This document shows positions 35,440-43,776 of a stretch of 64,000 bases of DNA, one piece after another (position 1 is the first letter of the stretch; each line of letters starts with the position of its first letter). A program made the position numbers and the translations under genes. The DNA comes from Actinotignum timonense (GTDB taxonomy: Bacteria; Actinomycetota; Actinomycetes; Actinomycetales; Actinomycetaceae), in contig NZ_JASOKT010000003.1 of assembly GCF_030216305.1 (NCBI RefSeq), positions 62,001 through 126,000 of the forward strand, read 5' to 3'. The notes under the pieces were generated by a model. The model worked only from the letters and a program-made list of their open reading frames with translations, searched no databases and was not told the origin of the DNA.

Positions 35440-36090
35440 ATGGCGGAAGAACATCCTGTGATCGAGGTTCCTCCTGCCGCCGGTGCCGAGCATTTCGGCA
35501 CGGCGACATGGGGAACCTTGCTTCATTTTGCGCGCCTGCTCGAAGAAGAAGGCGAGGTGCGCGGGCTTGTGGGGCCGCGCGAACTGGGCCGCTTGTGGTC
35601 CCGGCACCTGCTCAATTCCCTCGCTATTGAGGAGTTCATTCCGGCGAACGCCACGGTGGGCGATGTGGGTTCCGGTGCCGGTTTTCCCGGAATTGTGTTG
35701 GCGATTGTGCGGCCGGACGTGACCGTGACCCTGATCGAATCCATGGAGCGGCGCACCGAATGGCTGCGCTACGCGGTGGGCGAGCTGGGCTTGCAGAACG
35801 TGAAGGTGCGGACCGCCCGCGCAGAACAGTTGAAAGGTCGGTTTGCGGCGGATATTGTGACCGCCCGTGCCGTCGCGGCACTTAAGAAATTACTGCCGTG
35901 GACGATGCCGCTGGTCAAACCTGGCGGACGCCTGGTCGCCCTTAAGGGCGAGCGTGCCGCCCAAGAAATTAACGACGCCGCAGCGCAGTTGCAGCGTTAC
36001 GGCGCTGCGGAGGTTGCGGTTCATACTGTGGTGCCCTTCGGAACAGACGAGGCTACTCGAGTGGTCGAGGTGGTCAAGAAGGTTTCGTAG
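35440..36090 (+). CDS. rsmG: 16S rRNA (guanine-N7) methyltransferase RsmG
   Basis: This 216-residue SAM-dependent enzyme methylates G527 of 16S rRNA (E. coli numbering). It shows RHLLNSLAIEEFI, the SAM-binding GDVGSGAGFPGIVLAI, LIESMERRTEWL and the late motif IVTARAVAALKKLL. Loss of rsmG gives low-level streptomycin resistance in other bacteria. It is 21 bp after jag and precedes parA after a 269-bp regulatory gap. Confidence 0.95.
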   Translation: MAEEHPVIEVPPAAGAEHFGTATWGTLLHFARLLEEEGEVRGLVGPRELGRLWSRHLLNSLAIEEFIPANATVGDVGSGAGFPGIVLAIVRPDVTVTLIESMERRTEWLRYAVGELGLQNVKVRTARAEQLKGRFAADIVTARAVAALKKLLPWTMPLVKPGGRLVALKGERAAQEINDAAAQLQRYGAAEVAVHTVVPFGTDEATRVVEVVKKVS

Positions 36091-36243
36091 CTCAGGCGGG
36101 CGTGTTGCTGGGTTGATGGGTTACTGGGCTTGAGAACTTGGTTGTTCACGACGTAGTTTTCCGGGGCTTAGTTGTGAGGCCCGGTTTTATAAGGGATGTG
36201 TGCTGGATTTATACGGGACGTGTTCTGATTCGGCCAGGTCTAT

Positions 36244-36257
36244 CGAACATACGTTCG
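36244..36257. promoter_or_regulatory. LexA (SOS) box upstream of parA
   Basis: CGAACATACGTTCG fits the actinobacterial SOS consensus CGAAC-N4-GTTCG exactly. It lies about 100 bp before the parA start, in the expected promoter zone. Confidence 0.65.
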
Positions 36258-36271
36258 TGATGTGTGGCGCT

Positions 36272-36280
36272 TGTGGATAA
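36272..36280 (+). promoter_or_regulatory. Perfect DnaA box upstream of parA
   Basis: TGTGGATAA, the consensus DnaA box in inverted orientation, lies 14 bp after the LexA box and 79 bp before parA. Confidence 0.6.
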
Positions 36281-36359
36281 CGCGCGTGATGCAGATGACG
36301 GCGGCGCAGAGACGGCCTGATACCGGCTAGAATGTTCTGAGGTAAGGAGGGCGTTATTT

Positions 36360-37301
36360 ATGAGTGATCCCCGTAAAAAAGTTGGACGTCGTGCTGCGCC
36401 GAGTTCGGCACCTTCGCCTGCACCACAGGATCGGGACACTCCGATCGCCCGCGAACTTCGGGAGGATTTTAAGCGCCTCAAGAAGGTCAAGGCGAGTAAA
36501 TTCCAGAAGCCGGAACATACCCGCGTTGTTGCAGTGACGAATCAAAAGGGTGGCGTCGGTAAAACCACCACTGCTGTGAATATGGCTGCTGCCCTTGCTC
36601 TCAACGGAATGCGGGTCTTGCTGGTCGATGCGGATGCGCAGGGGAATGCCTCCACTGGCTTAGGTATTAGCCCACAGGAAGAACGCAACGACGTTTATGA
36701 AGTTTTTAAAGGCGAAGCACGGCTCGAGGATGTTCTTATTCAGCTCGAGGATATTCCGAATCTCTACGTGGCTCCGTCGAGTATTACTTTGGCAGCCGTT
36801 GACTTTGAATTAGGCCAGGTGCCAGGGCGTTATTCTATTTTGCGCGACGCGATCCGGGAAACAATGGATAGTTTCGCGGCGCAGGGCAAGGCTTTTGACT
36901 TTGTATTTATTGATTGCCCGCCGAGTATGGCGCTGTTGCCAGTGAGTGCGCTGGTGGCTGCTGATGAGGTGCTGGTACCGATTCAGGCGGAATTTTATGC
37001 GCTCCAGGGTGTGGCTCAATTAGTGCAGACGGTTGAGGATGTGCGCTCATCTCGGAATGAGAAGCTACATATCTCGGCGTTTATTGTGACGATGGTGGAT
37101 ACCCGCACAAATCTGGCGAAGGATGTATCCGAGGAAGTGCGTTCGCACTTCGGTGACCGGGTGCTTCATACGGAGATTCCTCGGTCCGTGGCCGCTGCGG
37201 AAGCGCCGTCCTTCGGGAAGAGTGTACTCACCCACGATCCCCGAAATCGTGCCGCTATTGCCTATCTTGCGGCAGCAAAAGAATTTTCAGCTCTCTCATA
37301 G
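36360..37301 (+). CDS. parA: Chromosome partitioning ATPase ParA
   Basis: This 313-residue Walker-type ATPase drives origin segregation with ParB-parS. A basic, Pro/Ala-rich N-terminal extension of about 52 residues precedes the deviant Walker A AVTNQKGGVGKTTTAVNMA; the switch region LLVDADAQGNASTGLG and FVFIDCPPSMALLPVSAL follow. The ATG has GTAAGGAGGG upstream. It lies 12 bp before parB. A SOS box and a DnaA box lie in its promoter region. By eye its codons are less GC-rich than in neighbouring genes. Confidence 0.95.
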   Translation: MSDPRKKVGRRAAPSSAPSPAPQDRDTPIARELREDFKRLKKVKASKFQKPEHTRVVAVTNQKGGVGKTTTAVNMAAALALNGMRVLLVDADAQGNASTGLGISPQEERNDVYEVFKGEARLEDVLIQLEDIPNLYVAPSSITLAAVDFELGQVPGRYSILRDAIRETMDSFAAQGKAFDFVFIDCPPSMALLPVSALVAADEVLVPIQAEFYALQGVAQLVQTVEDVRSSRNEKLHISAFIVTMVDTRTNLAKDVSEEVRSHFGDRVLHTEIPRSVAAAEAPSFGKSVLTHDPRNRAAIAYLAAAKEFSALS

Positions 37302-37313
37302 TTAGGATCCATC

Positions 37314-38705
37314 GTGGCAACTCGCAAACGGCGTGGTTTAGGCAGTGGACTCGGTGCCCTCATTCCACCGGAACAGGCAGAGAATACCGAAAGCCCTATT
37401 GATATCTTTTTCGGTACCGTGAAGAAGAAGGACTCGGGTTCGCGGGAGGCGGCGGGCTCACGGCAGCACGAAGATTCTCAACAGGACGAGGTTAACCCCC
37501 TAGATCTTGGATATGGCACGGCGGACGAGAATGTTTCACGTGAAACATCGGGTGGTTCTAAGCGTGTGGCTTCGAAACCATCGGGTGCTGCATCTAAGAA
37601 GAAGGTGGCCGGCAAGAAGACTCAGGTCAGTAATGGGCCGGTCGAGACCCCACATGGTGTAGTCGAATCACAGGGAGTGATAACTGGAGCGAAGGCTGTT
37701 GGAGCTGAGGGTACTAAGGTAACCGAGGAAACTCCCGTAGTTGAGGCTGACGCTGTTGCGGCGAGGACTTACGGTGTCGCGGGGACTGACGCAGCGGAGC
37801 CGAGCAATGTTTCACGTGAAACATCGGAAGATGACCTCGTTGCCGTGCCGGGTGCTACCTACGGCGAGATTGATGTCAATGTCATCGTTCCTAATCGAGC
37901 ACAGCCTCGTACCAATTTCGATGATGACGATTTAGAGGAACTCGCACAGTCCATTAAAGAAGTGGGTGTTCTTCAACCCATTGTTATTCGCCCACTTAGT
38001 GAGCCTTTGGATAACCATTCGGAGGCCCGATATGAACTCATTATGGGCGAGCGGCGCTGGCGTGCTACCCAACGGGCGGGCTTGACTCATATTCCCGCGA
38101 TTATTCGGCGCACTTCTGATGAAGATTTGCTCCGTGATGCCCTTCTTGAGAATCTGCATCGAGCTGATCTCAACCCGTTGGAAGAAGCAGCTGCCTATCA
38201 GCAGTTACTCGAGGACTTCCAATGCACACAAGATGAGCTGGCGAAGAGGATTGCTCGCTCACGCCCCCAGATCACTAACACCTTGCGACTTTTGAAACTT
38301 CCTGCCTTGGTGCAGCGCCGGGTGGCAGCGGGCGTGCTGTCGTCCGGGCACGCGCGTGCCTTGCTTGGTCTTGCCGACGCTGGTGCGATGGAGCGGCTGG
38401 CGCAGCGAATTGTGGCAGAAGGATTGTCCGTCCGAGCTGTTGAGGAGATCGTTGCTCTTGGCGATGAATCCACCCCAGCTTCTGTTCGCCGAGTTCGTGT
38501 GAAGCGCTATGAAAACGAATTGAGTTCGGTAGCAACGCAATTGGGCGACCGGCTCAATACTCGCGTGAAGGTTGATATGGGTCGCACGAAGGGCACTATG
38601 CGCATTGACTTCGGTTCACTTGAGGATCTCAATCGCATTTTGAGTGTGCTGGCGCCGGATGTTGCCGGTGTAGATATTCCTGAAGGAGAAACCGACAAAG
38701 AATAG
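37314..38705 (+). CDS. parB: Chromosome partitioning protein ParB
   Basis: This 463-residue CTP-dependent clamp binds parS. The N-terminal 180 residues form a long Lys/Gly/Glu/Ala-rich insert that most ParB proteins lack; it includes two copies of NVSRETS (residues 73-79 and 165-171), each encoded by a perfect parS site. The ParB/Spo0J CTPase domain follows ([38 protein letters not shown]), then the helix-turn-helix [20 protein letters not shown] and a C-terminal dimer domain. The start is GTG. A parS-containing hairpin follows the stop codon. Confidence 0.95.
   Translation: MATRKRRGLGSGLGALIPPEQAENTESPIDIFFGTVKKKDSGSREAAGSRQHEDSQQDEVNPLDLGYGTADENVSRETSGGSKRVASKPSGAASKKKVAGKKTQVSNGPVETPHGVVESQGVITGAKAVGAEGTKVTEETPVVEADAVAARTYGVAGTDAAEPSNVSRETSEDDLVAVPGATYGEIDVNVIVPNRAQPRTNFDDDDLEELAQSIKEVGVLQPIVIRPLSEPLDNHSEARYELIMGERRWRATQRAGLTHIPAIIRRTSDEDLLRDALLENLHRADLNPLEEAAAYQQLLEDFQCTQDELAKRIARSRPQITNTLRLLKLPALVQRRVAAGVLSSGHARALLGLADAGAMERLAQRIVAEGLSVRAVEEIVALGDESTPASVRRVRVKRYENELSSVATQLGDRLNTRVKVDMGRTKGTMRIDFGSLEDLNRILSVLAPDVAGVDIPEGETDKE
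37532..37547. promoter_or_regulatory. parS: parS site 1, inside parB
   Basis: Perfect 16-bp consensus TGTTTCACGTGAAACA. It encodes part of NVSRETS at ParB residues 73-79. Confidence 0.95.
37808..37823. promoter_or_regulatory. parS: parS site 2, inside parB
   Basis: Perfect consensus TGTTTCACGTGAAACA, read in the same frame as site 1 and again encoding NVSRETS (residues 165-171). Confidence 0.95.
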
Positions 38706-38724
38706 ACGGCAGATCTTTCTATAG

Positions 38725-38754
38725 GGGGCAATGTTTCACGTGAAACATTGCCCC
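38725..38754 (+). terminator. parB terminator built around parS site 3
   Basis: The 30 bp form one perfect palindrome: GGGGCA and TGCCCC arms extend the 18-bp parS core. GTTTTCTT follows on the plus strand, as in intrinsic terminators. It begins 19 bp after the parB stop codon. Confidence 0.7.
38732..38747. promoter_or_regulatory. parS: parS site 3, in the parB terminator
   Basis: Perfect consensus TGTTTCACGTGAAACA in the centre of the 30-bp palindrome. Confidence 0.95.
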
Positions 38755-38941
38755 GTTTTCTTATTCACACACAGGTCCTTTATGCGGGGTAGCTACTATC
38801 AGCCATGGCTGGAAAGTAATCGAGAAACTACGCATGACTCATGCAACTTTAGTGACCCAGTATGCGTAGGTTTATATAGGTTTGTGGAGTGATCTGAGCG
38901 CCGGTATGGTGCTGTTACAAATATTGGCGACGCTGTTGACG

Positions 38942-38984
38942 ACGGTCGAAAAGTAGCCCAGGACCAACGGTTGAAAAGTAGCCC
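38942..38984. repeat. Two-copy 18-bp repeat, possible IS21-type end remnant
   Basis: ACGGTCGAAAAGTAGCCC at 38942-38959 and ACGGTTGAAAAGTAGCCC at 38967-38984 have a 25-bp period and one mismatch. Multiple short repeats at element ends are typical of IS21-family elements, but no transposase remains. Confidence 0.5.
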
Positions 38985-39022
38985 GATGGAGAAGGACTGG
39001 ATAGAGGAATTCCACTGCAGGA

Positions 39023-39038
39023 TGTTTCACGTGAAACA
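39023..39038. promoter_or_regulatory. parS: parS site 4
   Basis: Perfect consensus, with CAGGA/TCCTG arms extending the palindrome to 26 bp (39018-39043). Confidence 0.95.
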
Positions 39039-39207
39039 TCCTGGCCAACAAATTACCTAGCTCGACTCATTGAGTTTTGAGCGAGTGCTGCAGCGAGACT
39101 GCATTGCGCGAAGGGTAGGTCGAATATACATTTTGCCAGCGGCAACGCGTCATTAATACCGCTCTAATCGAGCAATTGAACAGTGCTCCTAGCATTGCGG
39201 AAACGAA

Positions 39208-39241
39208 AGCGGGCAATGTTTCACGTGAAACATTGCCCGCT
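39208..39241 (-). terminator. ddl terminator built around parS site 5
   Basis: A perfect 34-bp palindrome (arms AGCGGGCAA and TTGCCCGCT around parS). On the minus strand TTTCGTTTCC follows. It begins 31 bp beyond the ddl stop codon. Confidence 0.55.
39217..39232. promoter_or_regulatory. parS: parS site 5
   Basis: Perfect consensus TGTTTCACGTGAAACA in the centre of the 34-bp palindrome. Confidence 0.95.
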
Positions 39242-39272
39242 GCTTGGAGACTTTCCTGGAGTTCCTATGCCG

Positions 39273-40265
39273 CTACTTCGCCATTTCAGGGAGGTCTTCC
39301 GGCTCGCTGACATCCCGATCCGCTGCGCGGTGCAGGATTTGCAGGTAGAGCGATTCGGGGCTGGTCCCATTCTCGCGCGCATATGCTTCAACAGCTTGGG
39401 GAAGCAGTGAAGTCTCCGTCATTCCCGGTGCGATATTCACATCGATGACATACGGAGTATCTTCTTTCACGATGAGGTCAATCCGGGAAACATCGCGAAG
39501 TCGGAGGGTGGTATGCGCCATGAGCGCGGCTTCGGTAACCCGTGCCTCTTCCTCATCGGAAAGACGAGCGGGTACATAGTACTTAGCGCGACCGGCGAAG
39601 TAGCGCGCGTCGTAATCATAAGGTCCATCGGTTTCGATTTCGACTGGAGGAAGCGCGATAGGCCCTTCCGGCCCGTCAATAACCGAAACGGAAACTTCCG
39701 TTCCATCGATAAAGGTTTCGACATGCGCTTCTTCCCCGTAGGCGAAGCAATCGACCATCGCCCGGGGGAGGTCCCCTGGCTTATCAACAATGGTCACACC
39801 CAGTGCTGACCCGCCCAAATTCGGCTTCACCACCAGCGGGAATTCATAGCGTTCCCCGAGAAGATCAAGAATGGGTGCGACCCCAACCTCGCGGAAAAGA
39901 GCTTCCGGGAAGCTGACCGACCACGGCACGGCAAGCCCGGCGTGGCGCAAAAGCGATTGTGCGACCGTTTTATTAGAAGCGATTCGCGCGGCGTTCGCCG
40001 TCGACCCTACAAAACGGTACCCGCTGAGAGAAAGCAGATCTTGAAGAGCTCCGTCTTCCCCGGTCGCGCCGTGCACCAACGGCCACACGACCGTAGGATT
40101 CATGGAGCTGAGGCGCTGAAGCAGGGTTGCATCAACATCGAGAACCTTGACCTGCGCGCCCGCTTCCCGCAGGAGTGTGGCGACCCGACGCCCCGAACTC
40201 AGCGACACATCGCGTTCGTGCGTGAGACCACCGGCAAGAATAGCAACGGTAAGAATATTGTCCAT
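39273..40265 (-). CDS. ddl: D-alanine-D-alanine ligase family protein
   Basis: This 330-residue ATP-grasp ligase should join two D-Ala for peptidoglycan. Motifs are AILAGGLTHERDVSLSSG, PLVHGATGEDGALQDLLS, FPLVVKPNLGGSALGVTI and YVIDVNIAPGMTETSLLP. They differ from textbook Ddl at several points: GGSALG where GSSxG is usual and DVNIAPGMT where EVNTxPGxT is usual. The ATG at 40265 has GGAGGG just upstream; the open frame nine codons longer has no ribosome site. It is convergent with parB. A related actinobacterial ligase with another acceptor cannot be excluded. Confidence 0.87.
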   Translation of the reverse strand: MDNILTVAILAGGLTHERDVSLSSGRRVATLLREAGAQVKVLDVDATLLQRLSSMNPTVVWPLVHGATGEDGALQDLLSLSGYRFVGSTANAARIASNKTVAQSLLRHAGLAVPWSVSFPEALFREVGVAPILDLLGERYEFPLVVKPNLGGSALGVTIVDKPGDLPRAMVDCFAYGEEAHVETFIDGTEVSVSVIDGPEGPIALPPVEIETDGPYDYDARYFAGRAKYYVPARLSDEEEARVTEAALMAHTTLRLRDVSRIDLIVKEDTPYVIDVNIAPGMTETSLLPQAVEAYARENGTSPESLYLQILHRAADRDVSEPEDLPEMAK

Positions 40266-40319
40266 TTTCCCTCCGGACTTCACTCTACTCATCAGTGATG
40301 AGAACCGATAGCAATCGAA

Positions 40320-41603
40320 TTACTTCGTTGCCTGTGGCGAGGAATCATCCACGCCGAACATCTGGACTAAATCATTTTCTTGGCTAATAACTTCGCCAAG
40401 CCTGCGCACGCCCTCGGTAATGCGTTCCGGGGTGGGATAGCAGAAGGACAGGCGCATATGGTCGCTACCCTGGCCGTCGGCAAAGAAAGCAGTGCCGGAA
40501 ACATACGCGACGAGGTTCTTCACCGCGCGGGGAAGCATTTCATGCGCATTGAGGCCGCCGGGCAGTTTGACCCAGGTATAGAAGCCACCGCGCGGCTTAT
40601 TCCACGTGCACATGGGCATGTATTTTTCGAGCGCGGCCTGCATAGCCTGCCCCCGCTCGGCGTACATGCCGCGGTATTCCTTGACCTGCTGATACCAGTC
40701 ATAGGTTCGCAAATACTCGGCGATAGCGAGCTGGCCGAAGGTGGTTGGACACAGGATCGCATTTTCCGCGGCGAGGGTGAGACGCGCGCTGAGCGCGGCC
40801 GGGGCCAACGCCCAACCCACCCGGAACCCAGGCGCGAAGGTCTTGGAGAAAGATCCCAGGTATACAACACCATCCGGGTTGAAGGTCTGGATGGCGGGAA
40901 TCGGATCGCCGTCAAAACCAAGCAGACCATAGGGATTATCTTCCACGATAAGAACATGGTGTTTATCGCAGATCTCGGCAATGCGCCGGCGGCGTTCCTC
41001 AGATTGGCTCACGCCGGCTGGGTTATGGAAATTGGGGATGGTGTACAGGAATTTGATGGGCTTCCCGACGGCTTCCAAATCCTTGATGGTTTCCTCAAGC
41101 TGTTCCGGAATCAGGCCGTTGGCATCCATCTCCACGTGCACCACATGGGCTTGGTAGGCCCGGAAAGTTCCCAGCGCCCCAACATAGGAAGGAGCTTCGG
41201 CAATAACAACATCGCCCGGGTTAATGAAAATTTGGGAAACAAGATCGAGAGCCTGCTGGCTGCCGGTCGTAATATTGATATCGTCCGGATGGGCGCGAAT
41301 ACCTTCGGGCCGCATGACCTCCACGATCATTTCGCGGAGCTCTTCAGTGCCCTGGCCACCGCCGTACTGTAGCATCTTGGCGCCGTTATTCCGGATGAGC
41401 CGCGCGGTCATCTCCGCGAGGAAGTCCAGAGGTAGCCCGCTAATATTAGGCATTCCGCCTGCAAGAGACACAACTTCAGGGCGATTTGCAACTGCGAAAA
41501 GCTGACGAACCTCAGATTGCTTCATTCCTAAAGCTCGATCAGCATAGACATTGTACCATGGATCAAGTCTGGTAAATCCGGGACCGGCGTGCTGCTCGCC
41601 CAT
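40320..41603 (-). CDS. PLP-dependent aminotransferase, class I/II (AAA/LysN-like)
   Basis: This 427-residue fold-type I enzyme has the PLP Lys in YLGSFSKTFAPGFRVGWA, the aspartate region VLIVEDNPYGLLGFDG, the NxxG element PNFHNPAGVSQSEERRR, and the substrate Arg in HMRLSFCYPTPERI. There is no GntR domain, so it is a plain aminotransferase of the group that includes 2-aminoadipate and aromatic aminotransferases. The substrate cannot be read. A GGAG ribosome site precedes the ATG. It lies 54 bp upstream of ddl on the same strand. Confidence 0.88.
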   Translation of the reverse strand: MGEQHAGPGFTRLDPWYNVYADRALGMKQSEVRQLFAVANRPEVVSLAGGMPNISGLPLDFLAEMTARLIRNNGAKMLQYGGGQGTEELREMIVEVMRPEGIRAHPDDINITTGSQQALDLVSQIFINPGDVVIAEAPSYVGALGTFRAYQAHVVHVEMDANGLIPEQLEETIKDLEAVGKPIKFLYTIPNFHNPAGVSQSEERRRRIAEICDKHHVLIVEDNPYGLLGFDGDPIPAIQTFNPDGVVYLGSFSKTFAPGFRVGWALAPAALSARLTLAAENAILCPTTFGQLAIAEYLRTYDWYQQVKEYRGMYAERGQAMQAALEKYMPMCTWNKPRGGFYTWVKLPGGLNAHEMLPRAVKNLVAYVSGTAFFADGQGSDHMRLSFCYPTPERITEGVRRLGEVISQENDLVQMFGVDDSSPQATK

Positions 41604-41832
41604 ACGTTCTCCTTCTCTTTTAACACACTAAGTGTGCCACGCTCGGGGCCGTGATAAAACAATCTCCGCTGGTGTGCTTTGTGCATCACTCAATCGCGGG
41701 GCAGCCACGGGATGGCCACAAGACAACCACGGGACTACCGCGGAGCTACCGTAGAACTATCGCCGGCCCGGACGTGTGAGTCCTATGGGGTAGTAGCGTA
41801 CCCGCAAAGAAAGGCCCGTGTCAGCACTGCGT

Positions 41833-42528
41833 TTATTCGGAAGCCGAGAGTTTCCCGAGTTTCCCGAGTTTCTCGACTTTCGCAAGTTTCGCGAGGCGGG
41901 GGAGCTGGTCCAGGAGTTTAGCGCGAATTTCAAGTTTGGGAACCAGCCCCGCGAACCGCGCATATTCCTTGCCCTGGTAGACAAGGAGCAGGGTCGGCAG
42001 CCATTCGAGCCGCGGGATAACAGAAGCGACTTCCTCCCACGGATTCGACGCGTGCGTTTCAGGAACGGCATCGTTCGTGGGGCCAGAATCCGAAGCGCCA
42101 GTATCAGTGGCGCGAGCATCGGTAAAGTCGGCTTTCGCGGGATCCCCATTCGCGTGCCCACAATCCGCCGGCTCATCTTCCGCGGGATCGATATCTCCAT
42201 AACCCAGAGCGTGCTGAATTGCGTGGGTTACTTGCGCGGAGAGCTCGGAAAAATCGATCTGATGTTCCGGAAGGCCACCGGGCAGAATGTGCTGGGTCTC
42301 GGCATCCGCTCCGGTAGCAGCGGTGGTTTCGGAGTTGCGCCGCGGGCCCACGGGTGGCTGAGTGAGAACGTCCAGGTTGACGCACCATGCGTCGAAGCTT
42401 ACGTCCGGTATTAAACGATGAAGGTCGACGACGCTCTCCTCGAAAATTACGCGCATTGGCCGATCATAGGGAACCCACGAAGCTGTATAGAGCAGCAAAG
42501 TTGGAACCATAGGTCGATACGTGGCCAT
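41833..42528 (-). CDS. Thioredoxin-like protein without the CxxC, with a long insert
   Basis: This 231-residue protein reads as a split thioredoxin fold. The first half (about 8-55) has TLLLYTASWVPYDRPM, where thioredoxins have WCGPC: the active-site cysteines are replaced (V-P-Y-D). A Gly/Ala/Asp-rich insert of about 110 residues follows. The second half (about 168-208) has EWLPTLLLVYQGKEYARFAG with the cis-Pro intact. The tail is a Leu/Lys repeat (LAKLAKVEKLGKLGKL). The ATG at 42528 has GGAGG upstream. It lies downstream of trxB, the usual place of trxA, but a terminator-like hairpin separates them. A redox role is unlikely as it stands. Confidence 0.78.
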   Translation of the reverse strand: MATYRPMVPTLLLYTASWVPYDRPMRVIFEESVVDLHRLIPDVSFDAWCVNLDVLTQPPVGPRRNSETTAATGADAETQHILPGGLPEHQIDFSELSAQVTHAIQHALGYGDIDPAEDEPADCGHANGDPAKADFTDARATDTGASDSGPTNDAVPETHASNPWEEVASVIPRLEWLPTLLLVYQGKEYARFAGLVPKLEIRAKLLDQLPRLAKLAKVEKLGKLGKLSASE

Positions 42529-42580
42529 GGCACCTCCTTCCGGCCGGGCGGGTGGAACCTTAGCAACCATCCTAAACGCG

Positions 42581-42617
42581 AACCGGCGAGGCGGATTTCT
42601 GATCCACCTCGCCGGTT
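42581..42617. terminator. Hairpin between trxB and the thioredoxin-like gene
   Basis: AACCGGCGAGG at 42581-42591 pairs with CCTCGCCGGTT at 42607-42617, with further pairing inside. TTTTC follows on the plus strand; only a weak T tract follows on the minus strand, the direction of trxB. Confidence 0.6.
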
Positions 42618-42649
42618 TTCTAAATAAATAAGCAGTACCCCGCGCTGAA

Positions 42650-43624
42650 TTACGCAGCGCTCCCACCTGCGGCAGCCTGCTGAGCTGCGAGGTTTTCAAG
42701 GTAGCGTTCTGCATCGAGAGCCGCCCGGCACCCGGTGCCAGCTGCGGAAATAGCCTGGCGGTAGTACCGATCCACGACATCCCCGCAGGCGAAAACTCCG
42801 GGAATCGAGGTTTCGGTGTGCGGGTGGTTCACGACGATATAGCCGCCGTCGTCCAATTTAAGCTGTCCCCCAAGAATTTCCGTACGCGGGAGGTGACCGA
42901 TGGCCACGAAAAGGCCGGTCACATCGAGGTTCGAATCTTCCCCGGTCACGTTGTTGTGGAGGGTGAGCGCGTTCATGGAACCGCCGTCTTCCCCGCGAAT
43001 ATCGGTGATTTCGCTGTTCCAGTGCATGACGATCTTGGGGTCGGCCAGGAGGCGATCCGCCATGATCTTCGAGGCGCGCAGCTCATCGCGCCGGTGGATC
43101 ACGTGTACCTTGGTCGCGAAGCGGGTGAGGAAGAGGGCGTCTGTGACGGCGCTATCCCCGCCGCCCACCACGGCGATTTCCTGATTCTTGAAGAAGAAGC
43201 CATCGCAGGTGGCGCAGTAGGAAACCCCGCGGGAGGCGAACATGGTCTCGCCATCCAGACCGAGCTTCTTGTAGGCCGACCCGAGAGCCAAGATGACCGT
43301 GCGGGCCCGGAATTCGGATTCATCGGTGCGCACGATCTTGACATCGCCGTTCAGGTCCATGGAGAGGGCGTCGTCGTACTCCATTTCGGCACCGAACTTT
43401 TCGGCCTGCTGCTGCATATTGGCCATGAGGTCGGGCCCGAAAATCCCATCTGGGAAGCCGGGGTAGTTTTCCACCTCGGTGGTGGTCATGAGTGCGCCAC
43501 CGGCATCGATGGCGCCGCCGATCACCAGCGGCTTGAGGCCCGCGCGTGCGGTGTACAGCGCGGCGGTCCAGCCTGCCGGCCCCGATCCGACGATGATGAC
43601 GTCACGAATATCGCTCTCGGTCAT
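42650..43624 (-). CDS. trxB: Thioredoxin reductase
   Basis: This 324-residue flavoprotein uses NADPH to reduce thioredoxin. It has the FAD site IIVGSGPAGWTAALYTARAG, the redox centre VSYCATCDGFFF, the NADPH site IAVVGGGDSAVTDALFL, and the late FAD motif GVFACGDVVDRYYRQ. ATG 43624 was chosen for its GGAG site; a longer open frame upstream lacks one. The thioredoxin-like gene downstream has lost its cysteines, so the real partner must be encoded elsewhere. Confidence 0.95.
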   Translation of the reverse strand: MTESDIRDVIIVGSGPAGWTAALYTARAGLKPLVIGGAIDAGGALMTTTEVENYPGFPDGIFGPDLMANMQQQAEKFGAEMEYDDALSMDLNGDVKIVRTDESEFRARTVILALGSAYKKLGLDGETMFASRGVSYCATCDGFFFKNQEIAVVGGGDSAVTDALFLTRFATKVHVIHRRDELRASKIMADRLLADPKIVMHWNSEITDIRGEDGGSMNALTLHNNVTGEDSNLDVTGLFVAIGHLPRTEILGGQLKLDDGGYIVVNHPHTETSIPGVFACGDVVDRYYRQAISAAGTGCRAALDAERYLENLAAQQAAAGGSAA

Positions 43625-43776
43625 ATTTCTCCTGTGTTCTTGTGAGTGAGCGTGCCGCGTTGCGCGAGCACACCGCTCCCCATCGGGCACATCATTGGAT
43701 ACAACGTCCCGGGGTGCATGGCTATTCCCAGCTGTCTGTCAACGCTGTCTGTCAACGCTGTCGATACAGCCCGTCT

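Larger units (their letters stand above)
38706..39272. other. parB-ddl convergent gap
   Basis: This 567-bp gap between convergent parB and ddl holds three parS sites, two of them in terminator-like hairpins, and a two-copy GAAAAGTAGCCC repeat. Nothing recognisable is coded here; a short frame near 38985 starting MEKDWIEEFHC runs through parS site 4 and is not called. Confidence 0.7.
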
